Shown: positions 29,210-37,612 of the stretch, one piece after another | Layout: each line of letters opens with the position of its first letter | How positions within the stretch are numbered: position 1 is the stretch's first letter | DNA from: Amaricoccus sp. | GTDB taxonomy: Bacteria; Pseudomonadota; Alphaproteobacteria; Rhodobacterales; Rhodobacteraceae | DNA: 64,000 nt | Direction: 5' to 3' | Assembly (NCBI RefSeq): GCF_017995835.1 | Contig: NZ_JAGOID010000001.1 | Coordinates: forward strand, 1-64,000 | Translations under genes and position numbers: made by a program | Notes under the pieces: generated by a model | What the model saw: only the letters and a program-made list of their open reading frames with translations | Database searches by the model: none | What the model was told of the DNA's origin: nothing

Positions 29210-30532
29210 TCAGCGAAGGTCGAAGTTCTCCGGCAGCCAGAGGGCGATCTGCGGGAACACGATGATCAACCCCAGGCAGAGGATCATCAGGGCCGTGAAC
29301 GGCACGATCGAACGGTAGATGTCCGGCAACGTCACTTCCGGCGGCGCCATCGCGCGCATCAGGAACAGGTTGTAGCCGAAGGGCGGCGTTATGTAGGCGA
29401 TCTGGCAGGTGATCGTGTAGAGAATGCCGTACCAGACCGGGTTGAAGCCGAGCTGGATGACCAGCGGCACGTAGAGCGGCGCGACGATCACCAGCATCGC
29501 GGTGTCGTCGAGGAACATCCCCATGATGATGAAGGAGAGCTGCATCATCAGCAGGATCTCCCAAGGGCTGAGCCCCCAGCCCTCGACGAAGAGCTTCGCC
29601 AGCGCGCGGCCGGCGCCCAGCCCGTCGAAGACCGAGCTGAAGCAGAGCGCCGCGAGGATGATCCACAGGAACATCGCGCTGATCGCCAGCGTCTGGCGCA
29701 CGATCGCGTCGACGATCTTCCACGACAGCCGCCCGCGCCACCAGGCCGCGACGGTCGAGGCCAGCGCGCCGACGGCGCTGCTCTCCGTCAGGTTGGTGAT
29801 CCCCATCAGGAAGATCCCCGTCATCGAGAAGAAGATGGCGAAGGGCAGGATCCCGGCGCGCAGCAGCCGCAGCTTCTCGGCCAGCGGCACGTTGCGCTCC
29901 TCCGGCGGCAGCGCCGGGCCGAGCTCGGGCTGGAGAAGGCAGCGGATGTAGATGTAGGCGACGAAGACGGCGGCCATCAGCAGCCCCGGGAACACGCCCG
30001 CGAGCCACAACTCGCTGACCGGCTGGCGCGCGATCATCGCGTAGAGCACCAGCACGACCGAGGGCGGCAGCAGGATCCCGAGGGTCGAGCCGCCCTGGAT
30101 CACCCCGGTGACCATGGTCTTGTCGTAGCCGCGCTTCAAGAGCTCCGGCAGCGCCACCGTCGCGCCGATGGCCATGCCGGCGACCGAGAGCCCGTTGATC
30201 GCCGAGATCACCACCATCAGCGCGATCGTCCCGATGGCGAGCCCGCCGCGCACCGGCCCGAACCAGACATGGAAGGTGCGATAGAGATCGTCGGCGATGC
30301 CGCTCTCGGAGAATACGTAGCCCATGTAGATGAACAGCGGCACCGTCAGCAGCGGATACCAGTTCATCACGGTGATGGCCTGGTTGAACGGCAGTTCCTG
30401 CCCGCCCGTCCCCCAGAGCAGCAGCGCGCCGACGACGCCGACGAAGCCGATCGCGCCGAAGACCCGCTGCCCGCTGAGGAGCAGCACGAGCATCGACGCG
30501 AACATGGTGATGGCGACGGCGCTCGGGCTCAT
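29210..30532 (-). CDS. dctM: TRAP transporter large permease (DctM family)
   Basis: This is a 440-residue transporter core with about 12 helices. It has the family phrases INGLSVAGMAIGATVALPEL, GYDKTMVTGVIQGGSTLGIL, FLDDTAMLVIVAPLYVPLV and YITPPFGYNLFLMR. The start codon at 30532 overlaps the dctQ stop (ATGA), so dctQ, dctM and dctP form one operon read from the minus strand. Confidence 0.94.
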   Translation of the reverse strand: MSPSAVAITMFASMLVLLLSGQRVFGAIGFVGVVGALLLWGTGGQELPFNQAITVMNWYPLLTVPLFIYMGYVFSESGIADDLYRTFHVWFGPVRGGLAIGTIALMVVISAINGLSVAGMAIGATVALPELLKRGYDKTMVTGVIQGGSTLGILLPPSVVLVLYAMIARQPVSELWLAGVFPGLLMAAVFVAYIYIRCLLQPELGPALPPEERNVPLAEKLRLLRAGILPFAIFFSMTGIFLMGITNLTESSAVGALASTVAAWWRGRLSWKIVDAIVRQTLAISAMFLWIILAALCFSSVFDGLGAGRALAKLFVEGWGLSPWEILLMMQLSFIIMGMFLDDTAMLVIVAPLYVPLVIQLGFNPVWYGILYTITCQIAYITPPFGYNLFLMRAMAPPEVTLPDIYRSIVPFTALMILCLGLIIVFPQIALWLPENFDLR

Positions 30533-31029
30533 TCGAACTCGATCCCCCGCACCCGCGCGAGATCGCGGAAGAAGAACGCCACCGTCTGGAGCAGCATCAG
30601 GACGACGCCGAAGGTCATGATCAGCTTGATCGGCGCCATGTAGGGCCGCCAGCTCGTCGCGGCGCGCTGGCCGTACTCGAGCGCGTAGACGCTCGACGAC
30701 ACCCCGCCCCAGATCATCACCACGAGGTAGGTGACGAGGCAGACCGAGGTGATCGTGTCGGTGAAGGCGCGCCGGCGCGGCGTCCAGCGGGCATAGAGCA
30801 GGTCCATCCGCACATGCGCGTCGACCTGCATGCTCCAGGCCCCGCCGAGGATGAAGTAGGCCGCGAGCAGGAACTGCGACATCTCCACCGCCCAGAGCGG
30901 CGGCCGGTTGAACCCGGTGCGCATGAAGGCCGACCACAGCAGCACGCCCATGATCGCAAAGACCATCCACATGGCGATGCGCCCGAAGAAGCGGCTGACC
31001 GCCTCCACCCAGCGCACATAGGTCACCAC
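30529..31029 (-). CDS. dctQ: TRAP transporter small permease (DctQ family)
   Basis: This is a small membrane subunit of about 166 residues with four helices: WMVFAIMGVLLWSAFM, FLLAAYFILGGAWSMQ, VCLVTYLVVMIWGGVS and LIMTFGVVLMLLQTVAFF. It carries the VDAHVRMDLLY motif typical of DctQ. The start is uncertain: a GTG at 31029 is used and a TTG near 31044 is also possible. The ATGA overlap with dctM shows coupling. Confidence 0.88.
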   Translation of the reverse strand: MVTYVRWVEAVSRFFGRIAMWMVFAIMGVLLWSAFMRTGFNRPPLWAVEMSQFLLAAYFILGGAWSMQVDAHVRMDLLYARWTPRRRAFTDTITSVCLVTYLVVMIWGGVSSSVYALEYGQRAATSWRPYMAPIKLIMTFGVVLMLLQTVAFFFRDLARVRGIEFE

Positions 31030-31396
31030 TGCCTTGGGCAAAACACACCGTCCACGCGACCCGGCGGCGTCCCCGCGCCACCTGCGGCGTCCGGCCCCCC
31101 TCGCAATTCTGATCCTTCGGTCAAAAAACCCGCCCGTCAAGCGCCGCAACGGGAATTGCCGAACTCCCCGGCGTCGGACCGACCGGAGGTTGCGACCTTC
31201 CGCCGAACCACACGCTGCGCGCCCGGCCTCGCGCGCGGCGGCCTCGCGCGCGGCGGCCGGAGCGCCTGCGGACGGGGCGACGGGGCGACGGCTCGCCGCA
31301 GGTCGGCGTCAGGGGATTCGAGCCGCACAAGCCCGCTTCCGCTTGATCCGCCGCGGCGCGCGCCCTATCAGGCCCCGTCCCTCCGCGAGCGCCCCG
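31030..31396. other. Intergenic 367 bp with a short tandem repeat
   Basis: This is the divergent gap between dctQ and the VUT gene. It holds a perfect 15-bp tandem duplication (GGCCTCGCGCGCGGC, 31225-31254), followed by doubled GGGGCGAC units near 31275. No riboswitch, tRNA or small gene could be supported. Confidence 0.35.
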
Positions 31397-32014
31397 ATGT
31401 CCAAGACCGCCCTCCTGCCGCCGATCCTCGCCATGGCGGCGATCGTCGTCGCCTCGAACATCCTCGTGCAGTTCCTGTTCGGGCAGTGGCTGACCTGGGG
31501 CGCCTTCACCTACCCGCTCGCCTTCCTCGTCACCGACGTGACCAACCGCCTGCACGGCCCCGCCGCCGCCCGCCGCGTCGTCTACGCGGGCTTCCTCGTC
31601 GGTCTCGCGTGCAGCTTCGTCGGCACGCAGATCGAGGGCCCCTTCGGCCCGCTCGTCACCAGCCGCGTCGCCGTCGCCTCGGGCGCGGCCTTCCTCGCCG
31701 CCCAGCTCTTCGACGTGACGGTGTTCAACCGCCTGCGCCGCGGCAACTGGTGGCGCGCGCCCTTCGTGGCCAGCCTCGCCGGCAGCGCGCTCGACACCGC
31801 GCTGTTCTTCACCATCGCCTTTTCCGGCGCGCTCTCGACCCTCGCCCCCGGCGTCGACGTCGCCTGGGCGAACGAGCCCCTGCCGCTCCTCGGCCGTGGC
31901 CCGGTCCTGCCGCTCTGGGTCAGCCTCGCCGCGGCCGATTTCGGCGTGAAGCTCGCCATGGCCTCGATCACGCTCGTCCCCTACCGCCTCGCCACCGCCC
32001 GCCGCCGCGCCTGA
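31397..32014 (+). CDS. VUT family protein (YhhQ-like, queuosine precursor transport)
   Basis: The protein has 205 residues and about six helices. It has the family hallmark TYPLAFLVTDVTNRLHG. Members named YhhQ/QPTR take up queuosine precursors in E. coli; that role is inferred here. It is consistent with queG, the last step of queuosine synthesis, being present at 46.7-47.8 kb. The ATG at 31397 starts the conserved region. Confidence 0.85.
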   Translation: MSKTALLPPILAMAAIVVASNILVQFLFGQWLTWGAFTYPLAFLVTDVTNRLHGPAAARRVVYAGFLVGLACSFVGTQIEGPFGPLVTSRVAVASGAAFLAAQLFDVTVFNRLRRGNWWRAPFVASLAGSALDTALFFTIAFSGALSTLAPGVDVAWANEPLPLLGRGPVLPLWVSLAAADFGVKLAMASITLVPYRLATARRRA

Positions 32015-32120
32015 TCCGCCGGGGGCCGGAACCGCCGCCCGGACAATCGGATGACACGCAGCCCCGTCCGGCGCTATCATCGCCGCCATTGACCGCCCTG
32101 CCCTTGCCCCGGGGGACGCC

Positions 32121-32552
32121 ATGGACATCGCCGCCACTCTCCTCCCGCTCCTCACCGCCGGCGCGGCGCTCGCCGCCCAGGGCGCGGTCGGCGAGTTCGC
32201 CAAATCGGGCGGCAAGGCCGCCTTCGAGGCGCTCAAGGCCCGCCTCGCCGGCGAGCACAAGGTCGCGGGCCTCGACGCCCTCGACAGGCCCGGCTTCGTC
32301 GCGGCGGTGAGGTCCGAACTCGCCGCCCCGGACATCGCCGAAGACCCCGAGATCGCGAAGCTCGCCGCCGCTCTCCGCGCCGCCATCGAGGCCCTGCCGC
32401 CCGCGACCCTCGCCGCCTGCGCCGTCGACATCGAGACCATCCGCTCCGACGCCGACCTGCTGATCGAAGGCAACGAGGGGGTGCGCGCCCGGCTCGCCGA
32501 ATCGAAGGGTCCGATGACCATCAAGGGCAACACCGCGCCGGGAAAACCCTAG
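32121..32552 (+). CDS. Upstream frame of a split TPR protein
   Basis: This frame has 143 codons. A hydrophobic N-terminus (MDIAATLLPLLTAGAALAAQ) leads into a helical domain (KSGGKAAFEALKARLAGE), ending SKGPMTIKGNTAPGKP. The frame stops with TAG at 32550-32552. Ten bases before that stop is G_GGA_AAA in phase, and the -1 frame is open from there into the TPR array at 32639. It is either a short product, the front of a recoded 727-residue fusion, or a frameshift mutant. The domain was not recognised. Confidence 0.65.
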   Translation: MDIAATLLPLLTAGAALAAQGAVGEFAKSGGKAAFEALKARLAGEHKVAGLDALDRPGFVAAVRSELAAPDIAEDPEIAKLAAALRAAIEALPPATLAACAVDIETIRSDADLLIEGNEGVRARLAESKGPMTIKGNTAPGKP

Positions 32553-32576
32553 GCGGTCCGGGCGCCGCCGAGCCCG
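32540..32576 (+). promoter_or_regulatory. Candidate -1 ribosomal frameshift site
   Basis: GGGAAAA at 32540-32546 is a canonical X_XXY_YYZ heptamer, read as G GGA AAA in the upstream frame. Five bases later GGCGG (32552-32556) can pair with CCGCC (32565-32569). An alternative stem is CGGGC (32559-32563) with GCCCG (32572-32576). Slipping back one base on AAA enters the open TPR frame exactly. Confidence 0.5.
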
Positions 32577-34303
32577 TTCCGCAAGCCGCCGTCCATATCG
32601 AAACGGCGAACGTCCAAGGCGACCTGAACATCACGCCGGTGATCGACTTCGGCGCGGCGCTGAAGTCGGCCGCCGAGTCCCAGGGCTTCCTCGCCCCGGG
32701 CGACGCCGCCGACCTGCGCGAGCGCCTCGTCCGCGCCGAGCAGGCGCTCGACTCGGTTCGTCGCGAGCGGCCGGACCTGAGATCCGACGTCGACCGCGCC
32801 ATCAGCGCCGTCAACGCCGACGATCCGGCCGCCGCCCGCGCCGCCTTCGCCGAGGCGAACGCCGCGCTCGACGCCGAGGACGCAGCGCGACGGATCGAGC
32901 GCGCCCGCCTGAAATACGCCGAGGCGACCCTGCTCTACCCCTTCGAAGCCTCGAAGGCCGCGCCCCTGCTCGCCGAGGCGGCCGAACTCGCCCAGACCGG
33001 GGTCTGGTACTGGATCGAACTCGGCCGGGCGAAGCAGGACCTCGGTTCCCTCGACGGCGCCGAGGCCGCTTTTGGGGAGGCGGAGCGCGCCGCGCGGGCG
33101 CAGGCGCAGGACAGGGACCGCTCCGCGGCCCTCGACGGCCTCGGCGACGTCCGCGTCGCGCAGGGCGACCTCGCCGGCGCGCTTGCCGCCTACGCCGAGG
33201 GCCTGACCATCCGGCGCGACCTCGCCGCCCGCGACGCGGGCAACGCCGGCTGGGCCCGCGACGTCTCGGTGAGCCTGAACAGGGTCGGCGACGTCCGCGT
33301 CGCGCAGGGTGGCCTCGCCGGCGCGCTTGCCGCCTACGCCGAGGGCCTGACCATCCGGCGCGACCTCGCCGCCCGCGACGCGGGCAACGCCGGCTGGGCC
33401 CGCGACGTCGTGGTGAGCCTCAGCAAGATCGGCGACGTCCGCGTCGCGCAGGGCGACCTCGCCGGCGCGCTCAAAGCCTACGCGGAGGGCCTGACCATCG
33501 CGCGCGACCTCGCCGCCGGCGACGCGGGCAACGCCGGCTGGGCCCGCGACGTCTCGGTGAGCCTGAACAAGGTCGGCGACGTCCGCGCCGCGCAGGGCGA
33601 CCTCGCCGGCGCGCTCAATGCCTACGCCGAGGGCCTGACCATCCGGCGCGACCTCGCCGCCCGCGACGCGGGCAACGCCGAGTGGGCCCGCGACGTCTCG
33701 GTGAGCGTCGACAGGGTCGGCGACGTCCGCGTCGCGCAGGGCGACCTCGCCGGCGCGCTCGCCGCCTACGCCGAGGGCCTGACCATCGCGCGCGACCTCG
33801 CCGCCGGCGACGCGAGCAACGCCGCGTGGGCCCGCGACGTCTCGGTGAGCCTGAACAAGGTCGGCGACGTCCGCGTCGCGCAGGGCGACCTCGCCGGCGC
33901 GCTCAAAGCCTACGCCGAGGGCCTGACCATCGCGCGCGACCTCGCCGCCCGCGACGCGGGCAACGCCGAGTGGGCCCGCGACGTCTCGGTGAGCCTGGAC
34001 AGGGTCGGCGACGTCCGCGTCGCGCAGGGCGACCTCGCCGGCGCGCTCAAAGCCTACGCCGAGGGCCTGACCATCCGGCGCGACCTCGCCGCCCGCGACG
34101 CGGGCAACGCCGAGTGGGCCCGCGACGTCGTGGTGTCGCTGGCGAAGATGGCGCAGGTCGATCCGGCCAACGCCGTCGCCTGGTGGGCCGAGGCCGCCGA
34201 ACGGGTCGCCGCCATGGAGGCGCGCGGCGTCCTCGCGCCGAGGGACCGGTGGATGCTCGCCGAGACGAAGGCGCAACTCGCCGCGGCGCAGGCGCGCCGC
34301 TGA
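32546..34303 (+). CDS. TPR-repeat protein, -1 frame continuation
   Basis: The frame is open from 32546. If translated alone the first start is a GTG at 32639, which has no visible ribosome-binding site. After a coil-like region (LRERLVRAEQALDSVRRE) and a helical stretch, seven 48-residue tetratricopeptide units fill 33146-34153. Each has the form DVRVAQGDLAGAL, AYAEGLTI, RDLAA and NA-WARDV. TPR arrays bind proteins; the partner is unknown. The C-terminus is a further helical segment. It is best viewed with the upstream frame as one gene. Confidence 0.75.
   Translation, partial: TLGGPGAAEPVPQAAVHIETANVQGDLNITPVIDFGAALKSAAESQGFLAPGDAADLRERLVRAEQALDSVRRERPDLRSDVDRAISAVNADDPAAARAAFAEANAALDAEDAARRIERARLKYAEATLLYPFEASKAAPLLAEAAELAQTGVWYWIELGRAKQDLGSLDGAEAAFGEAERAARAQAQDRDRSAALDGLGDVRVAQGDLAGALAAYAEGLTIRRDLAARDAGNAGWARDVSVSLNRVGDVRVAQGGLAGALAAYAEGLTIRRDLAARDAGNAGWARDVVVSLSKIGDVRVAQGDLAGALKAYAEGLTIARDLAAGDAGNAGWARDVSVSLNKVGDVRAAQGDLAGALNAYAEGLTIRRDLAARDAGNAEWARDVSVSVDRVGDVRVAQGDLAGALAAYAEGLTIARDLAAGDASNAAWARDVSVSLNKVGDVRVAQGDLAGALKAYAEGLTIARDLAARDAGNAEWARDVSVSLDRVGDVRVAQGDLAGALKAYAEGLTIRRDLAARDAGNAEWARDVVVSLAKMAQVDPANAVAWWAEAAERVAAMEARGVLAPRDRWMLAETKAQLAAAQARR
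33146..34153 (+). repeat. Seven 144-bp tandem repeats in the TPR gene
   Basis: The units start at 33146, 33290, 33434, 33578, 33722, 33866 and 34010, each exactly 144 bp (48 codons). They are nearly identical at DNA level. Amino-acid variation is confined to a few positions, such as the residues after GAL, TI and AA, the NAG/NAE/NAA site, and the last four residues. This indicates recent duplication or ongoing gene conversion. Confidence 0.93.
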
Positions 34304-34540
34304 GACGGGTCCGGCGGCAGCATTTCCGCCCGGTCCGTTCGCCATGGCCTGCTCCGCGCAGCCCCCGGCTGCGCCCATCCGATTTCTCCCCGGATCGCAT
34401 CTTGCCGGGCGCCAGTGGCGCCCGCGCGATCCGGTCGGCTCGCGCCGCAAGCGCGGGCCGAGGGGCCAGCCGCTATCCCCAAGGCCCGCATCGGCGCGCG
34501 GCTGCCCTGGCTGGCGCGGAACGCGCCTGCCCAAGCGAGG

Positions 34541-34584
34541 GCAGTCGCGTGCCGATTTCGCCAACGGTCGAAATCGGCGCGAAC
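34541..34584. repeat. Dispersed ~44-bp repeat, copy 2, perfect stem
   Basis: GCCGATTTCG (34551-34560) and CGAAATCGGC (34569-34578) form a perfect 10-bp inverted repeat around CCAACGGT. The block matches the reverse strand of 7887-7930, which has the same layout with mismatches. It lies 35 bp from the 73-bp repeat. Confidence 0.6.
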
Positions 34585-34618
34585 CCCGCGCTGCGGTCGA
34601 GCGGGAGGTTTAACCGGC

Positions 34619-34691
34619 CGTAAAGAAGTGGCAAGCCACATTCCAGCCCGATTCCAGCCGCATTCCAGCCCGGTTTTTTCGAGCCTTTCCA
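34619..34691. repeat. Dispersed 73-bp repeat, copy B
   Basis: This is the same length as 10311-10383, with about 60 of 73 positions identical and no gaps. It has three tandem ATTCCAGCC units, each separated by one or two variable bases. It ends TTTCCA. It sits 31 bp beyond the 3' end of leuC. Confidence 0.75.
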
Positions 34692-34721
34692 GAGGGATCG
34701 CCGCCCCCCGGACCGACGCCT

Positions 34722-36137
34722 TCACATCAGTTCGCGAACGTCCGTCAGCCGCCCGGTGATCGCCGCCGCCGCCGCCATGGCGGGGCTCAGCAGATGCGTC
34801 CGCCCCCCGCGCCCCTGCCGACCCTCGAAGTTGCGGTTCGAGGTCGAGGCGCAGCGCTCGCCGGGCGCGAGCTGGTCGGGGTTCATGCCGAGGCACATCG
34901 AGCACCCCGCCATCCGCCAGTCGAAGCCCGCCTCGATCAGCTTCTGCGCGATCCCCTCCTCCTCGGCCTGGGCGCGGACGAGGCCGGAACCGGGAACGAT
35001 CATGGCGCGAATCCCGTCCTTTACGCGCCGGCCTTCCATCACCTTCGCCACCTCGCGCAGATCCTCGATCCGCCCGTTGGTGCACGAGCCGATAAAGACC
35101 GTGTCGATGGCGATGTCCTGCAACCGCGTGCCCGGCGTCAGCCCCATGTATTCGAGCGAGCGCCGCGCCGCGTCGACCTTGCCGCCTTCGAAGTCCTCCG
35201 GCCGCGGCACCACCCCGGTGATCGGCAGCACGTCCTCGGGCGAGGTGCCCCAGGTGACGACCGGCGCGATCCTCTCCGCGTCGAGGAGCACCACCTTGTC
35301 GTAGTGCGCCCCCTCGTCGCTGAAGAGCCCCCGCCAAGCCGCCTCGGCCATCTCCCAGGCCCCGCCCTTCGGCGCCTTGGGCCGCCCCTTCACATAGGCG
35401 AACGTCACCTCGTCCGGCGCGATCAACCCGGCCCGCGCCCCGCCCTCGATCGCCATGTTGCACACGGTCATGCGGCCCTCCATCGAGAGACCGCGGATCG
35501 CTTCGCCCGTGTATTCGATGACATGGCCGGTGCCGCCGGCGGTGCCGGTCGCGCCGATGATCGACAGCGTGACGTCCTTGGCCGTCACCCCGGTCCCGAG
35601 CGCGCCGCGGACCTCGACCTTCATGTTCCTCGCCTTGCGCTGGATCAGCGTCTGGGTGGCGAGCACGTGCTCGACCTCCGAGGTGCCGATCCCGTGCGCG
35701 AGCGCCCCGAAGGCGCCGTGGGTCGCGGTATGGCTGTCGCCGCAGACGATGGTCATACCCGGCTGGGTCCAGCCCTGCTCCGGGCCGATGATGTGGACGA
35801 TGCCCTGCCGCACGTCGTCGACGCCGTAGTACTCGATGCCGAAGTCGGCGGCGTTCTTCTTCAGGGTCTCGACCTGGATGCGGCTCTCCTCGTCGTCGAT
35901 GCCGCGGGCGCGGTCGAGCGAGGTGGGAACGTTGTGGTCCGGCACCGCGACCGTCTTCTCCGGCGCCCGAGGCGTGCGCCCGGCCATGCGCAGGCCCTCG
36001 AAGGCCTGCGGCGAGGTCACCTCGTGGACGAGGTGGCGGTCGATGTAGAGCAGGCAGGTGCCGTCGGGCGCCTCGTTGACGACATGGGCGTCCCAGATCT
36101 TGTCATAGAGGGTCTTGGGGGCGGACTGCGCGGGCAT
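34722..36137 (-). CDS. leuC: 3-isopropylmalate dehydratase large subunit
   Basis: This is a 471-residue aconitase-family enzyme of leucine synthesis that isomerises 2- to 3-isopropylmalate with LeuD. The 4Fe-4S cysteines are in FIGSCTNGR and in [14 protein letters not shown]. The substrate motif [13 protein letters not shown] is present. No leuD follows in this window. The ribosome-binding site lies in a perfect palindrome (36140-36155). The start at 36137 aligns with the family. Confidence 0.97.
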   Translation of the reverse strand: MPAQSAPKTLYDKIWDAHVVNEAPDGTCLLYIDRHLVHEVTSPQAFEGLRMAGRTPRAPEKTVAVPDHNVPTSLDRARGIDDEESRIQVETLKKNAADFGIEYYGVDDVRQGIVHIIGPEQGWTQPGMTIVCGDSHTATHGAFGALAHGIGTSEVEHVLATQTLIQRKARNMKVEVRGALGTGVTAKDVTLSIIGATGTAGGTGHVIEYTGEAIRGLSMEGRMTVCNMAIEGGARAGLIAPDEVTFAYVKGRPKAPKGGAWEMAEAAWRGLFSDEGAHYDKVVLLDAERIAPVVTWGTSPEDVLPITGVVPRPEDFEGGKVDAARRSLEYMGLTPGTRLQDIAIDTVFIGSCTNGRIEDLREVAKVMEGRRVKDGIRAMIVPGSGLVRAQAEEEGIAQKLIEAGFDWRMAGCSMCLGMNPDQLAPGERCASTSNRNFEGRQGRGGRTHLLSPAMAAAAAITGRLTDVRELM

Positions 36138-36139
36138 GT

Positions 36140-36155
36140 GAACCTCCGGAGGTTC
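36140..36155. promoter_or_regulatory. Palindrome covering the leuC ribosome-binding site
   Basis: GAACCTCCGGAGGTTC is a perfect 16-bp palindrome. On the leuC strand its second half supplies the GGAGG ribosome-binding sequence a few bases before the ATG at 36137, and its first half is the complementary CCTCC. It could fold to mask the site, pair between transcripts, or bind a protein dimer. Confidence 0.55.
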
Positions 36156-36372
36156 GAACGGCTGACGGGAGGGGGCGGGCGGCGCGGACGCGGGGCCTCT
36201 GCGTCAGGCGCCGGCGCACAGGCCGCGCCGACGCGGAAAGAACCGCCAGGGCAGCCGCGCGTGGTCGTCCATCTCGATGCGCCGGGTCATGGCGCCCAGA
36301 TACGCGCGAATCGGCGACGCGGCAAGGTCCGGTCAGGAGCAGGACGCAGCCCCGAGAGGGTCGCCCGGCGCA
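36156..36372. other. leuC upstream region
   Basis: A 28-codon frame on the minus strand (36204-36290, starting MTRRIEMDDHARLPWRFFPR) lies in the leuC leader direction. It has no ribosome-binding site and only two leucines, so it is not convincing as a leader peptide. Nothing else was recognised. Confidence 0.25.
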
Positions 36373-37380
36373 TCAGATCGCCCTCCCTTCGGCGAAGAAA
36401 CCCGGGTCCGGCCGCGTCGCGCCGGCCGGAAAGCCGCGCCGGCTGTGAATCGGCGGGCTGAGCCGGCGCAGCGTCGCCGGATCTTCGGCGCTTACCGCAC
36501 CCAGCCGGACGAGCAGCGCGGCGATCGCGCATTCCGCCGCCCTGGTCGCCCCGTCCTCGATCTTGACCGCCACGCCGAGCCCGCGCGCGGGCAGGATCGC
36601 AGTGAAGACGCCTTCGGCGCCGGTCTTGACGGCGACGGCGCCCCTGGCGGCGCGCGTCAGCTCGGTGCATGCCCGGCCCTCGCCGGCGACGAGGTCGGGA
36701 TGGGCGCACATCGCCTCGACGAGCGCCCGCGCCGCGTCGCCGCGGGCGCGGCCGAGGCCGGAGGGATCGGCCATCCGCGCCATCGCGGTCGCAAGACCGG
36801 TCACGCTGCATGCGAAGTTCGGCGCCGAGCAACCGTCGACGCCCCAGCCCGGGCTCTCCGCCCCGGTCATTTCCTCGAAGGCGGCGCGGACCGCCTTCTG
36901 CACGGGATGGTCGATCTCGACGTATTCGGCGCCGCCGCCGAGATGGCGGCCCAGCATCAGGAAGCCCGCGTGCTTGCCCGAGCAGTTGTTGTGGAGCTGG
37001 TCGGTTCCCAGCCCCGCCTCGCGCAGGCGGCGGCGCTCGTCGGCGTCGCTCGGGATCTGCGGGCCGCAGCGCAGGTCCGGCTCGCCGAGGCCCATTTCGG
37101 CAAGCCAGGCCGCGACGCGGGTAACGTGGATCGCCGCGCCTTCGTGCGACGCGCAGGCGAGCGCCATCCGCTCGGACGAGAGGCCAGCCCCTGCCCCGCT
37201 CTCCAGCAACGGCAGCGCCTGGAGCATCTTGCACGAGGAACGCGGGTAGATCGTCGCCCCCGGATCGCCCCAGGCCGCGACGACGGCGCCGCGGGCGTCT
37301 GCGACGACCGCGTGACCGCGATGGCGGGACTCGAGCAGGGCGCCGCGCCAGAGTTCCACGAGGGGCGCTGCCTCGGCCAT
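36373..37380 (-). CDS. L-asparaginase, Rhizobium etli AnsA-like (asparaginase_II family)
   Basis: The protein has 335 residues. The family converts asparagine to aspartate and ammonia and is distinct from E. coli-type asparaginases. Visible family segments are YPRSSCKMLQALPLLESGA, ASHEGAAIHV, LHNNCSGKHAGFL and GVDGCSAPNFA, including the Ser-x-x-Lys pair (SSCK) and the conserved Cys. The ATG at 37380 is preceded by a GGAGAGA sequence. It lies upstream of leuC on the same strand. Confidence 0.9.
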   Translation of the reverse strand: MAEAAPLVELWRGALLESRHRGHAVVADARGAVVAAWGDPGATIYPRSSCKMLQALPLLESGAGAGLSSERMALACASHEGAAIHVTRVAAWLAEMGLGEPDLRCGPQIPSDADERRRLREAGLGTDQLHNNCSGKHAGFLMLGRHLGGGAEYVEIDHPVQKAVRAAFEEMTGAESPGWGVDGCSAPNFACSVTGLATAMARMADPSGLGRARGDAARALVEAMCAHPDLVAGEGRACTELTRAARGAVAVKTGAEGVFTAILPARGLGVAVKIEDGATRAAECAIAALLVRLGAVSAEDPATLRRLSPPIHSRRGFPAGATRPDPGFFAEGRAI

Positions 37381-37612
37381 GGGAAGTCTCTCCCCCAGCG
37401 CCGCCGGACCGCGACGCGGCGCGAGCATGGCCCGTGGGCGCGCGCGCGTCAAATCCTGCGCAAGGGGATGAATTCGGGGCTGGAAACCTCACCCCGGGAC
37501 GCGCTAGATTGTGGTTGGCCTCAATACAACAACAAGCCCGAGGCGTGCGGGGCGGCAACCGTTCCAAGGCAACCGGGCGAGTCTGGTAGTGATCGAGCAG
37601 GAGTTCAGCCCC

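Larger units (their letters stand above)
34304..34721. other. Intergenic ~420 bp with two dispersed repeats
   Basis: This is the gap between the TPR gene and the 3' end of leuC. It contains the perfect inverted repeat at 34551-34578 and the 73-bp repeat at 34619-34691, listed separately. No gene was found in it. The remainder is GC-rich with no further recognised signal. Confidence 0.5.

Noticed and set aside
31290..31350. Segment with a T-arm-like GGCTCGAATCCCC on the minus strand
   Set aside because: No matching T stem, anticodon arm or acceptor stem could be formed, so it is not a tRNA.
31030..31396. Possible queuosine-related riboswitch before the VUT gene
   Set aside because: No preQ1-type stem-loop with an A-rich tail is visible, and a short tandem duplication explains the odd composition.
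33146..34153. CRISPR-like periodic repeats
   Set aside because: The 144-bp period has no spacers and encodes continuous TPR protein.
36204..36290. 28-codon frame as a leu leader peptide
   Set aside because: It has no leucine run, no ribosome-binding site and no attenuator stem beside it.
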